Shown here piece after piece: positions 10,319 to 17,757 of a stretch of DNA of 64,000 nt. Made by a program: the position numbers and the translations under genes. Position 1 is the stretch's first letter. Each line of letters begins with the position of its first letter. Below the pieces are notes generated by a model. That model was not told the origin of the DNA. It did no database searches and saw nothing but the letters and a program-made list of their open reading frames with translations. Source of the DNA: Corynebacterium freneyi (GTDB lineage Bacteria > Actinomycetota > Actinomycetes > Mycobacteriales > Mycobacteriaceae); assembly GCF_030408835.1 (NCBI RefSeq), contig NZ_CP047357.1:496001-560000 (forward strand), read 5' to 3'.

Positions 10319-11497
10319 ATGCACAACTCCCCCGAGATGCCCCTCGATCCGCTGCAGGTCGAGGCGAATGTCGTCGCGGATCTGCCGAAGGTCGTGCTCC
10401 ACGATCATCTCACCGGCGGAATGCGCCCCTCCACCCTCATCGAGCTCGCCGCGCAGGCGGGTTACGACGGCCTGCCCTCGGATGATCCGGAGGAGGTCGC
10501 CCGCTGGTTCGTGGAGGCCGGCACCGCGGGCAGCCTGCCCGGTCACCTCGAGGCCTTCGCCCACACCACCGCCGTCACGCAGACCGCCGAGTCCCTGACC
10601 CGCGTCGCCCGCGAGGCGGTCGAGGACCTCGCCGGCGACCGAGTGGTCTACGCGGAGCTGCGCATCGCCCCCGAGCTGCACGTCGACGGGGGCCTGTCCA
10701 TGCAGGAGGTCGTCGACGCCGTCGTCGAGGGCCTGAGTCAGGGTGAGCGGGCCGCCGGCGAAGCCGGGCACGACATCACCGCGCGCCTGATCCTGTCGGC
10801 CATGCGCGACCGCGACCGCACGGTGGAGGTCGCCCAGCTGCTCGTGGACAACCTGCCCGACAACACCGACCACGACTACGTCGTCGCCTTCGACCTGGCG
10901 GGCCCGGAGGAGGGCAACTCCCCGGGCCGGCACGCCGAGGCGTTCGCCCTGCTGCGCGACAACCTTGCGCCGGTGACCATCCACGCCGGCGAGGGCGCGG
11001 GCCTGGAATCCGTGCGCGCCGCGGTCGTCGCCGGCGCCAACCGCATCGGCCACGGCCCCCGCGTTTTCGAGGACCTCTCCGCGAGCATGGACGGCATCGA
11101 GCTGCAGCGCCTGTCCGGCCACATTCGCGACCGGCGCATTCCGCTCGAGCTGTGCCCGACGTCCAATGTGCAGACGGGCATCGTCGACGCGATCGCGGAT
11201 CACCCGTTCCCGCTTCTCGACGACCTCGGCTTCACGTGCACGGTCAACACCGGAAGCCGCCTGCTGTCCGGCACGACCATGACCCGCGAGATGATGATCC
11301 TCGTCGAGGTCTTCGACTACGGCTACACCGAGCTGTTCCAGTTGACCTGCAACGCCATCGAGAGCGCCTTCGCGGATCTGCCGACCCGCGAGCGGATTCT
11401 GGACACGCTGATTTACCCGCCGTACCTGGAGCTCACCGACCAGGACGGCGACGGCGAGATCGACCCCTGCGAGGACGAGCAGCCGACCATCGGCTAG
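10319..11497 (+). CDS. add: Adenosine deaminase
   Basis: 392 aa. It hydrolyses adenosine (and deoxyadenosine) to inosine in purine salvage. The metal-binding motif appears early as LHDHLTGG (His28, His30), with HAGEGAG (about 222-228), RIGHGPR and CPTSNVQTG in the expected order. Catalytic aspartates fall in the last third. A possible -10 TACGGT (10305-10310) ends 8 nt before the ATG, so a leaderless transcript is likely. It is divergent from the carboxypeptidase gene with 144 nt between starts, and is followed by a strong hairpin. Confidence 0.95.
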   Translation: MHNSPEMPLDPLQVEANVVADLPKVVLHDHLTGGMRPSTLIELAAQAGYDGLPSDDPEEVARWFVEAGTAGSLPGHLEAFAHTTAVTQTAESLTRVAREAVEDLAGDRVVYAELRIAPELHVDGGLSMQEVVDAVVEGLSQGERAAGEAGHDITARLILSAMRDRDRTVEVAQLLVDNLPDNTDHDYVVAFDLAGPEEGNSPGRHAEAFALLRDNLAPVTIHAGEGAGLESVRAAVVAGANRIGHGPRVFEDLSASMDGIELQRLSGHIRDRRIPLELCPTSNVQTGIVDAIADHPFPLLDDLGFTCTVNTGSRLLSGTTMTREMMILVEVFDYGYTELFQLTCNAIESAFADLPTRERILDTLIYPPYLELTDQDGDGEIDPCEDEQPTIG

Positions 11498-11537
11498 GTT
11501 CCCGCGGAGCAGAGACCAGTTTCTGCGGCGGAGATGC

Positions 11538-11580
11538 GACGAGGGCCGCCATCCGGTTGATCCGGGTGGCGGCGCTCGTC
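11538..11580. terminator. Terminator between add and the 419-aa gene
   Basis: GACGAGGGCCGCC at 11538-11550 pairs with GGCGGCGCTCGTC at 11568-11580 (one mismatch), and the inner CCGG/CCGG pairs extend the stem. It serves both convergent genes. Confidence 0.75.
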
Positions 11581-11602
11581 GACGTTCGTCAGAGCCCGAG
11601 TG

Positions 11603-12862
11603 TCAGAGCTTGGTGGTGAAGCGGGCGGTGAGGCCCTTCTCCAGCCGCGCCCAGCCGTCGGCCTCGTCGTCGTACGGCGGCACCGGCTCGGACTGTTCGC
11701 CGGTGTCGAGCAGGTAGTTGAGCAGCCACTGCAGCTGCTGGTTGCCGGCCAGGACCTCGTTGACGGCGTCGTCGCCGGCCCAGTCGGCGGAGTCGGCGAG
11801 CAGCTCGTAGGCGCGGCCGAGCTGCTCCGTGTCCACGCTGGCCGGGCCCGCCTTGATGTCCTCGATCAGGCCGGTGAAGGAGTACTCGTTGTCCGGGTGG
11901 ACCACGGCGTCGAGTTCGCCGGCGTTGGCGGCGGTCATGATGTCGTCCCACGTGCTCAGGGTGGCCAGGTCGTGGTCGTCGTTTTCCAGAAGCCAGCGCA
12001 CGAGGGTGCGCGGTTGCGGGAAGGTGTTGATGGAACCGTTGCGGCCCAGGAACACCGGGGCGCCGTTGAGGTAGCAGCGCAGGGTGTACAGGGTGCGGCC
12101 GCCGATGGCGATGCGCACCGGGTCGATGCCCGCCTGCGCCCACACCGACGAGTCGTACGGGTCGGCCTCCTTCGCGGCAGCGGCGGCGGCCTCCTTTTCC
12201 TTCAGGCGGGCCTCCTTCGCCTCGGCGCGGCGGGCCTCGATGGTCTTCTCCGCCTCCTCCAGGTCTGCTTCCGCGGTTTTCACCGCGTCGACGTCGATGT
12301 CGCCGGCGGCTTTCCGTCCCTTTTCGAAGAGCTCGTCGAGCGCGTCGATGCAGCCGTCCCAGTTGAGCAGGATCACGCGACCGATGGCGGACCACTGCGC
12401 GGCGCCGGCGCCGTGGAAGTGATCGGCGCCGTTGGCGGTCGACGCCAAGATCGAGTTCGACGCGAACATGCGGTTGATCGGCGTGAGGTCGGTGATCGCG
12501 CCGATGGAGCGGGTGATGGTGAACGCCCGGTCGACGGTGGAGACGTGGTCGTAGTCGGCCTTGCCCGCCAGCGCCTCCGGCAGACCCACGAGGTCGTGGC
12601 GGTCGCGGGGATCGGCGATGACCGACGCGGGCAGCTCGCCTTCGAAGCGGCGCCACGACGGGTGGGACGTCATGTCGTGGTCGGCGCCGGAGCGCAGGAA
12701 CGCGAGCAGCTCGGCGCGGGACGAGAACATCAGGGCGTCGTCGCCGTTGCCCAGCAGGGACTGCCATTCGGCGTTGCCCTCCCGCCAGCTCGGCGCCCAC
12801 AGCGTGTACGCCGTGCCTTCGGTCAGCTCCAGCTCAATGGCGACGATGCCCTGCCTGGCCAT
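11603..12862 (-). CDS. Conserved-looking soluble protein of unknown function with charged central helix
   Basis: 419 aa; ATG at 12862 with AGGACGG just upstream and a -10 (TATCCT, 12906-12911 on the minus strand). There is no signal peptide or membrane helix. The N-terminal half begins ARQGIVAIELELTEGTAYTLW. A coiled-coil-like Ala/Glu/Lys segment (about residues 185-235, repeated EAK/EAEK and KEAAAAAAKEAD) joins it to a C-terminal half with Trp-rich motifs (LVRWLLENDDHDLATLSTW). The halves may be related to each other: RAELLAFLRSGADHDMTSHPSWRRFE and RTLVRWLLENDDHDL...STWDDI have the same spacing, which suggests an internal duplication. I do not recognise the family. The codon use and the clear ribosome binding site indicate a real gene. 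Confidence 0.75.
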   Translation of the reverse strand: MARQGIVAIELELTEGTAYTLWAPSWREGNAEWQSLLGNGDDALMFSSRAELLAFLRSGADHDMTSHPSWRRFEGELPASVIADPRDRHDLVGLPEALAGKADYDHVSTVDRAFTITRSIGAITDLTPINRMFASNSILASTANGADHFHGAGAAQWSAIGRVILLNWDGCIDALDELFEKGRKAAGDIDVDAVKTAEADLEEAEKTIEARRAEAKEARLKEKEAAAAAAKEADPYDSSVWAQAGIDPVRIAIGGRTLYTLRCYLNGAPVFLGRNGSINTFPQPRTLVRWLLENDDHDLATLSTWDDIMTAANAGELDAVVHPDNEYSFTGLIEDIKAGPASVDTEQLGRAYELLADSADWAGDDAVNEVLAGNQQLQWLLNYLLDTGEQSEPVPPYDDEADGWARLEKGLTARFTTKL

Positions 12863-12948
12863 GGTCCGTCCTAACGTCGTGTCATCGGTGATCGGTGCAC
12901 CCGGAAGGATACCCGGCGGGGTGCCTCGACATGTCACGGCACGGTGGA

Positions 12949-13956
12949 TCAGCCGGTGGGTCGCCAGAAACCCTTGAATCCCATATCCATGTTGGTCGTT
13001 CGGATCGGGTTGACCTGCACGGGATCGCCGGCTTCCACCATCTTCCCGTCGCCGACCACCATGGCCACGTGTCCGTCCCAGACGACCAGGTCGCCGGGCA
13101 GCAGCTCCGAGGCATCGACCGGCCGTCCGACGGTCTGCTCGGCGGCGGTGCGGGGAATGTCGACCCCGGCTTGCCCGTACGCCCACTTGGTCAGTCCGGA
13201 GCAGTCGAGTCCGACGCCCGGGGTGTTGCCGCCCCATTGGTACGGGGTGCCCACCGCGGACAGGGCGTGCTCCACCGCGGCCTTCGCCTGGGGAGTCGGC
13301 GCACCATCGCCGGCCCCCGGTACGGCCCCAGACACGGCACTCGATCCGGCCCCCGCTGCGGTGTCCGTCGCGGATGCCGGCACCATCGCGGCGGCGGGCA
13401 CCGTCGGGGCGTCGGGAATGTCGACGTCGGACGCCGCGATGGATTCCAACGTGGCGGTCGGGTCGGCGAGTTCGCCGTCCAGCCGCGTCAGGCGGTCGCC
13501 CGCCCGCATCAACGCCTCGATGGCGTTGCCCTGCATTCCGGCCATCGACGCCAGGGGAGCGGCCGGCCCGGCGCCCGCCGCAGCCGCCGCGGACCCGGCG
13601 CATTCGAGCAGGAACTCGGAGGCGATCACCGCCAGGTCCAACGCGGCGGCCGCGATGAGCCCCAGGCCCTCGGCTGCGGCGGCGTCGATGCCCGTGGCGT
13701 GCCCGTCGAGCGTCCCGGCACCCGCGGCGGCCCTGCGCAGGCTGGCCGCAGCGGCCTCGCCGCCCTCGCCGGCCCACTGCCCGGCGACGGCGTCGGCGAC
13801 CGTCCACCAGTCATCGACGAGATGGGGCGCGGCCGCGGGAACCGCCGCGGCGAGATCGGAGACGACGGGCACGGCCGACATCAGCAGCCGGGGAACATCC
13901 TGCATGGGCGACGCCAGGGCAGACGGTGCCAGAGCGGAGAACGTCGGCGGGATCAC
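12949..13956 (-). CDS. NlpC/P60 (C40) cell-wall endopeptidase with WXG-like helical N-terminus
   Basis: 335 aa, GTG start. The C-terminal 115 residues are an NlpC/P60 domain: catalytic Cys in GLDCSGLTKWAY, His in WDGHVAMVV, preceded by VGTPYQWGG and a PGDLVVWDGH segment. The enzyme should cut peptidoglycan stem peptides (D-Glu to meso-DAP bond). Residues 1-190 are Ala-rich helices with a WAGEGGEAAAASLRRAA stretch reminiscent of WXG100 or Esp-like proteins, and there is no classical signal peptide. The start overlaps the stop of the preceding 118-aa gene by 4 nt (GTGA), so the two are translationally coupled. Export by a type VII-like route is inferred from this layout. Confidence 0.85.
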   Translation of the reverse strand: MIPPTFSALAPSALASPMQDVPRLLMSAVPVVSDLAAAVPAAAPHLVDDWWTVADAVAGQWAGEGGEAAAASLRRAAAGAGTLDGHATGIDAAAAEGLGLIAAAALDLAVIASEFLLECAGSAAAAAGAGPAAPLASMAGMQGNAIEALMRAGDRLTRLDGELADPTATLESIAASDVDIPDAPTVPAAAMVPASATDTAAGAGSSAVSGAVPGAGDGAPTPQAKAAVEHALSAVGTPYQWGGNTPGVGLDCSGLTKWAYGQAGVDIPRTAAEQTVGRPVDASELLPGDLVVWDGHVAMVVGDGKMVEAGDPVQVNPIRTTNMDMGFKGFWRPTG

Positions 13957-14309
13957 GCCATCACCTCACCGTCGCGACCGAACCGGGCCGACGACGACGC
14001 CTCGGCATCGCCCACCTCCCCGGCCATCCAATCCAACGCACCGGCGGCCCCGTCGGCGTAGCGGCCCAGCGCCGCGACACGCCCCTCCTGCGCCCGCGCG
14101 GCGGCGTCCAGGGCGGTGAAAAACCGCACGACGCCCGAATCCGGGGCGATCGCGGCCCCGTCGGCGTCGTCAAGCAGGGACACCCCGCCCACCTGCGGCG
14201 CGGATGCGGGAACCAACCCGCGCAACCGCCGCGCGGACTCGGCAAGAACGTCGGGGACGACGGAAAGCTGGGACATCGGGGAAGAAAAAACGGATGACGA
14301 ACTCGGCAT
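13953..14309 (-). CDS. Small helical protein, type VII secretion-target-like
   Basis: 118 aa from ATG at 14309, chosen because GAGGAG lies 5 nt upstream (longer in-frame starts lack this). There is no signal peptide. The protein is predicted to be mostly helical, with a first helix around [17 protein letters not shown] and a last helix [22 protein letters not shown] that carries a single Trp. This resembles EspC/DUF2580-type substrates of ESX systems; the similarity is weak and inferred. It is the first gene of a two-gene operon with the NlpC/P60 protein and divergent from upp. Confidence 0.7.
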   Translation of the reverse strand: MPSSSSVFSSPMSQLSVVPDVLAESARRLRGLVPASAPQVGGVSLLDDADGAAIAPDSGVVRFFTALDAAARAQEGRVAALGRYADGAAGALDWMAGEVGDAEASSSARFGRDGEVMA

Positions 14310-14427
14310 GATGCTCCTCGGATCGTGGATGCGTGTCAGCCCTTTAGACGCGCCCCGACGCCGAACGGTTCCAACGAAAATTCCGCCGCCCCCTGCCCGC
14401 CGCCCCCGCCGTTGTATTTTTGGAGGC

Positions 14428-15063
14428 ATGGACATCACCGTCGTCGACCACCCGCTCGCCGCGTCGCGCCTCACCATCATGCGCGACGCCCGCACCGACA
14501 ACTCCGGATTCCGGGCCGCCCTCGCCGACCTCGGCGCGATGCTCATCTACGAGGCCAGCCGCGACCTCGACGTCGAGGAATTCGACGTGGAAACGCCCGT
14601 GACCACCGCCCGCGGCCACCGCCTGCGCAAACCCCCGATCATCGTGCCGGTCATCCGCGCCGGCCTCGGCATGATCGACCCGGCCCTGTCGATGATCCCG
14701 GACGCGCAGGTCGGCTTCATCGGTCTGGCCCGCGACGAGGAAACCCACGAACCCGTGCCCTACCTCGAGGCGCTGCCGCACGACCTGTCCGGGCAGCCGG
14801 TGTTCCTCGTCGACCCGATGCTGGCCACCGGCGGCTCCCTGCTCCACGCGCTGCGGCTGCTCGTCGAACGCGGCGCCGACGACATCACCGCCGTATGCAT
14901 GGTGTCGGCGCAGGAAGGCGTCGACGTGCTGGAAAAGTCCGGCTACCCCGTGCGGCTGATCACCGCGACCATCGACCCCGATCTCAACGACGACAAGTAC
15001 ATCGTGCCCGGCCTCGGCGACGCAGGCGATCGCCTGTACGGGCCGCGCAACATCGACTTGTAG
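14428..15063 (+). CDS. upp: Uracil phosphoribosyltransferase
   Basis: 211 aa, matching the usual UPRT length. It converts uracil and PRPP to UMP in pyrimidine salvage. The PRPP-binding loop is [18 protein letters not shown], and the C-terminal uracil-binding region ends [18 protein letters not shown] at 14428 is the natural family start ([10 protein letters not shown]). A -10 TATTTT (14415-14420) ends 7 nt upstream. GGAGG lies only 1 nt before the ATG, too close to act as a ribosome binding site, so a leaderless mRNA is likely. Confidence 0.96.
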   Translation: MDITVVDHPLAASRLTIMRDARTDNSGFRAALADLGAMLIYEASRDLDVEEFDVETPVTTARGHRLRKPPIIVPVIRAGLGMIDPALSMIPDAQVGFIGLARDEETHEPVPYLEALPHDLSGQPVFLVDPMLATGGSLLHALRLLVERGADDITAVCMVSAQEGVDVLEKSGYPVRLITATIDPDLNDDKYIVPGLGDAGDRLYGPRNIDL

Positions 15064-15069
15064 GGCGCT

Positions 15070-15885
15070 TTACGACGCCCGCCCCCACGTCGTCGCGCCC
15101 TGGTTTTGGCGAACCTTGTCGTTTTCCGTGATGAGCAGACCGTCGGGGCTCATCTGGTACTTCCAGCCGCCGTTGCGGGCGACGATGCGATCACCCTCGT
15201 CGACGATGATCGGGGCCTCGAGCGAGCCCGTTTCGCCGGCGTCGCCGCGGTAGTACTTCGAACCGCCGGGGGTGCGGCACGCGGCGGCGTGGGTGCCGTC
15301 GGCGGTGGCCAGGACGGCGAAGGCCTCGTCACCGGCGTGGCAGCGGGCGCGCGTGCCGATCCAGCCGCGTTCGTCGACGTCGCTGCGGCCGGTGCCGAGA
15401 TCGGGCCGCGGCTCCGAGGTGGGGGAGGAGGACGTCGTCGAGGAGGTGGTCGACGGCGTCCGCGACTCGGAGCTGGAGGTGCTCGAGCCGGTGGAGCTGC
15501 GGGTGCTGCTGGAGGTGGAGGTGCTCGAGCTGCTGCTGGAGGTGCTCGCGCTGGTCGAGCTGCGGGTGTTGCTGGAGGTGCTCGCGCTGGTCGAGCTGCG
15601 GGTGCTGCTGGAGGTGCTCGCGCTGGTCGAGCTGCGGGGGCTGGAGCTCGTGGAGGTGTTGGAGCTGCGGCTCGTCGACGATTCCGGACGCTCGGAGGTG
15701 GCCGACGTGTCGGACGTCTCCGTCGGGGCCGGGGCCGGGGTGGGCATCTCCGGCTCGTCGTCGCCCATGGCCAAGTACAAACCCAGCGCGACCGCGACGA
15801 CGAACATGAGTGCCGTAGCAGTCACGCCGATGGCGATGGCCAGGGTTTTCGTCGTCGTGGTGCCGCGCTTGCCGGAGGAGCTCAT
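15070..15885 (-). CDS. Membrane-anchored protein with long Ser/Thr stalk
   Basis: 271 aa. One N-terminal helix (about residues 12-40, TLAIAIGVTATALMFVVAVA) is followed by a stalk of about 110 residues made almost wholly of Ser and Thr with Ala, Arg and Asn. The C-terminal domain of about 100 residues has two cysteines (GTRARCHAGDEAFAVL, AACRTPGGSKYYRG) and Trp residues, and ends in WGRAS. The stalk contains STSASTSSNTRS-type repeats encoded by 36-bp DNA repeats and would be a good target for O-mannosylation. The architecture is like that of the two four-Cys proteins at 2989-4795, but the C-terminal domain differs. Function unknown. Confidence 0.8.
   Translation of the reverse strand: MSSSGKRGTTTTKTLAIAIGVTATALMFVVAVALGLYLAMGDDEPEMPTPAPAPTETSDTSATSERPESSTSRSSNTSTSSSPRSSTSASTSSSTRSSTSASTSSNTRSSTSASTSSSSSSTSTSSSTRSSTGSSTSSSESRTPSTTSSTTSSSPTSEPRPDLGTGRSDVDERGWIGTRARCHAGDEAFAVLATADGTHAAACRTPGGSKYYRGDAGETGSLEAPIIVDEGDRIVARNGGWKYQMSPDGLLITENDKVRQNQGATTWGRAS
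15536..15643 (-). repeat. Three tandem 36-bp coding repeats
   Basis: Units at 15536-15571, 15572-15607 and 15608-15643 each begin CTGGAGGTGCTCGCGCTGG and encode 12 residues of the Ser/Thr stalk. Copies 1 and 2 are nearly identical; copy 3 differs at its end. Such arrays change length by slippage or recombination. Confidence 0.85.
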
Positions 15886-16008
15886 GCGCTCATTCTGACA
15901 CCATCACGGCGCGAATGTGAAAGATGGGGCGGAAGTTGCCGTTTGGGCGCATGTGGCCCGGCCGGCGTCGTATTGTCCGGCGTCAAAACCTCGGACATGG
16001 CGGTTAGT

Positions 16009-16082
16009 CGACAAATGCAGCCACGGTTTTTCTCGTCCTGGGCTTTTACCGACGTTTACTCGGCGTGAGGCTGCATTTGTCG
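16009..16082. repeat. Intergenic inverted repeat with perfect 14-bp arms
   Basis: CGACAAATGCAGCC (16009-16022) and GGCTGCATTTGTCG (16069-16082) are exact reverse complements separated by 46 nt. They lie in the 532-nt gap between the Ser/Thr-stalk gene and the M20 gene. The gap otherwise holds the direct repeats at 16105-16211, one GCGTCGTCAAGCA motif (16258) and the M20 promoter. I see no convincing gene in it. Confidence 0.8.
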
Positions 16083-16104
16083 GATTCGCGGCATTCTCCG
16101 CGCG

Positions 16105-16211
16105 CTCCTCCCGGCGGTTTCTCACCCTGCCTCCATTCACCGGGGCGCACTCCTCCGGGGCACGCTCCTCCGGGGCGCACTCCTCCCGGCGGTTTCTCAC
16201 CCCGCCTCCAT
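16105..16211. repeat. 32-bp direct repeat pair flanking short GC-rich repeats
   Basis: 16105-16136 and 16180-16211 match at 31 of 32 positions (both start CTCCTCCCGGCGGTTTCTCA). Between them CTCCTCCGGGGC occurs twice (16150 and 16165), about 15 bp apart. An arrangement of this kind arises by duplication in non-coding DNA. Confidence 0.8.
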
Positions 16212-16417
16212 CCGCCGGGCCGCACCCGGCGGCGCGGGCGGACGAGGTGCAGGCAAGCGTCGTCAAGCACAAGCCGAACCGTCACGCGGCCAACCTCGCG
16301 AGCAGCGCCAACGCCACCGCGGGCACGGTGACGGCGACGAAGGTCCGCGGGCCGCGTCCCACCCGGGCGGACCCACCCCGCAAAGCCGGAAACCGGGTGC
16401 GCCTACACTCGTAAATC

Positions 16418-17644
16418 GTGATCGAGGACTTCATTCGGGAATGGTGGACGCGCAACGAAGGCCAGGTGCTCGCCTGGCGCCGGCACTTGCATGCCCACCC
16501 CGAGCTGTCCCACATGGAGCACGGCACCACCAAGTTCGTCGCCGACAAGCTGCGGGCCGCGGGGCTGGAACCGGTGATGTTCCCCAACACCGGCCTCATG
16601 GTCGACATCGGCGACGCCGACGACCATTCCGGCGCCGCCGGGGAGCGCATCGGTCGACTGGCCTTCCGCGGCGACATGGACGCCCTGCCCATCACGGAGG
16701 CAACCGGTCTGTCGTACGCCAGCGTCAACGAAGGCGTCATGCACGCCTGCGGCCATGACTTCCACACCGTGATCACCCTGGCCACGGCCATCGCCATGGC
16801 CGAATACCAGCGCGAGCACCCGCTGCCGGTGCCGCTGCGCTTCATCTTCCAGCCCGCCGAAGAGGTCATGGTCGGCGGCGCCCCCGACGTCATCGAATTC
16901 GGCGCCCTCGACGGCGTCGAGCGCATCTTCGCCGTCCACTGCGAGCCGAAGCTGCGGGTCGGGCAGGTCGGCGTGCGCGTCGGGGCGATCACGTCGGCGT
17001 CGGACACCCTCGACATTCGCGTCGAGGGCCCGGGCGGCCACACGTCCCGCCCGCACCTGACCGCCGACGTGGTCTACGCGCTGGGCAAGCTGATCACCGA
17101 TTTGCCCGGCTTGCTCAGCCGACGCGTCGATCCGCGCACCGGCACCGTCCTGGTCTTCGGTTCCGTCAACGCCGGCTACGCGGCCAACGCCATCCCCGCG
17201 GAAGGTCGGCTGCAGGGCACGATCCGCACCGCCGACATCAAGACGTGGCGCGCCATCGACCCGCTGTTACGCGAACTGATCGCCGAGGTGCTCGCCCCGA
17301 CGGGCGTCACCCATCGCCTCGACTACGAGCGCGGCGTGCCTCCGGTGCTTAACGACGACTACTGCACCGCCCTGGTCGCCGAAACGGTCCGGCGCGTCGA
17401 CGAGAACGCCGTCATCGAGGCGCCGCAGTCTTCGGGCGGCGAGGATTTCGGCTGGTACCTCGAGCACGTGCCCGGCGCCATGGCCCGACTGGGTTGTTGG
17501 TCGGGGCGCGGCGAGAAGCACGATCTGCACCGCGACGACCTCATCGTCGACGAGCGCTGCCTCGGCGTCGGCGTCCGGCTCTTCGGCGGCATCGTCGCCC
17601 GCTACGAAGACGGCGACTCCGACCGCACCGCCGGCATCAGGTGA
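16418..17644 (+). CDS. M20 family amidohydrolase (M20D, HipO/AbgB-like)
   Basis: 408 aa, GTG start. The metal-binding motifs of M20D peptidases are present: HAHPELS, RGDMDALPI, HACGHDFH (about residue 109), QPAEEVMVGG and SSGGEDFGWY. Such enzymes release an amino acid from N-acyl or amidated substrates (hippurate, N-acetyl amino acids, indole-amino-acid conjugates); the substrate cannot be read from the sequence. In skin corynebacteria, members of this class release odorants from N-acyl-glutamine, but orthology is not claimed. A -10 TACACT (16404-16409) ends 8 nt before the GTG, so the mRNA is probably leaderless. Confidence 0.92.
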   Translation: MIEDFIREWWTRNEGQVLAWRRHLHAHPELSHMEHGTTKFVADKLRAAGLEPVMFPNTGLMVDIGDADDHSGAAGERIGRLAFRGDMDALPITEATGLSYASVNEGVMHACGHDFHTVITLATAIAMAEYQREHPLPVPLRFIFQPAEEVMVGGAPDVIEFGALDGVERIFAVHCEPKLRVGQVGVRVGAITSASDTLDIRVEGPGGHTSRPHLTADVVYALGKLITDLPGLLSRRVDPRTGTVLVFGSVNAGYAANAIPAEGRLQGTIRTADIKTWRAIDPLLRELIAEVLAPTGVTHRLDYERGVPPVLNDDYCTALVAETVRRVDENAVIEAPQSSGGEDFGWYLEHVPGAMARLGCWSGRGEKHDLHRDDLIVDERCLGVGVRLFGGIVARYEDGDSDRTAGIR

Positions 17645-17757
17645 CCGGGTGGCGGTGCATCGGCCGTCGCACCGTGCCGGCGGGGAATGCCCGACCGGCG
17701 AAATCCCGCGCCTCCACTACACTGGTGCGGGCACTGCAACGCAATTTTGGAGGACCC

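Noticed and set aside
13807..13956. Upstream extension of the 419-aa gene frame into the NlpC/P60 region
   Set aside because: The open frame continues, but ATG at 12862 has a good ribosome binding site and promoter. The extension would run antisense-like through the NlpC/P60 gene in another frame.
14164..14180. GGCGTCGTCAAGCAGGG as another copy of the recurring motif
   Set aside because: It lies inside a coding region and is explained by Leu-Leu-Asp-Asp-Ala codons, so it was not counted.
14116..14427. 104-residue N-terminal extension of upp
   Set aside because: Family length and the [10 protein letters not shown] start fix the ATG at 14428. The extension overlaps the divergent 118-aa gene and the promoter.
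15904..16272. Possible 122-aa minus-strand protein in the repeat-rich gap
   Set aside because: Composition follows the DNA repeats (RREECAPEERAPEECAP). There is no ribosome binding site, and the inverted repeat lies inside it. A non-coding region is more likely.
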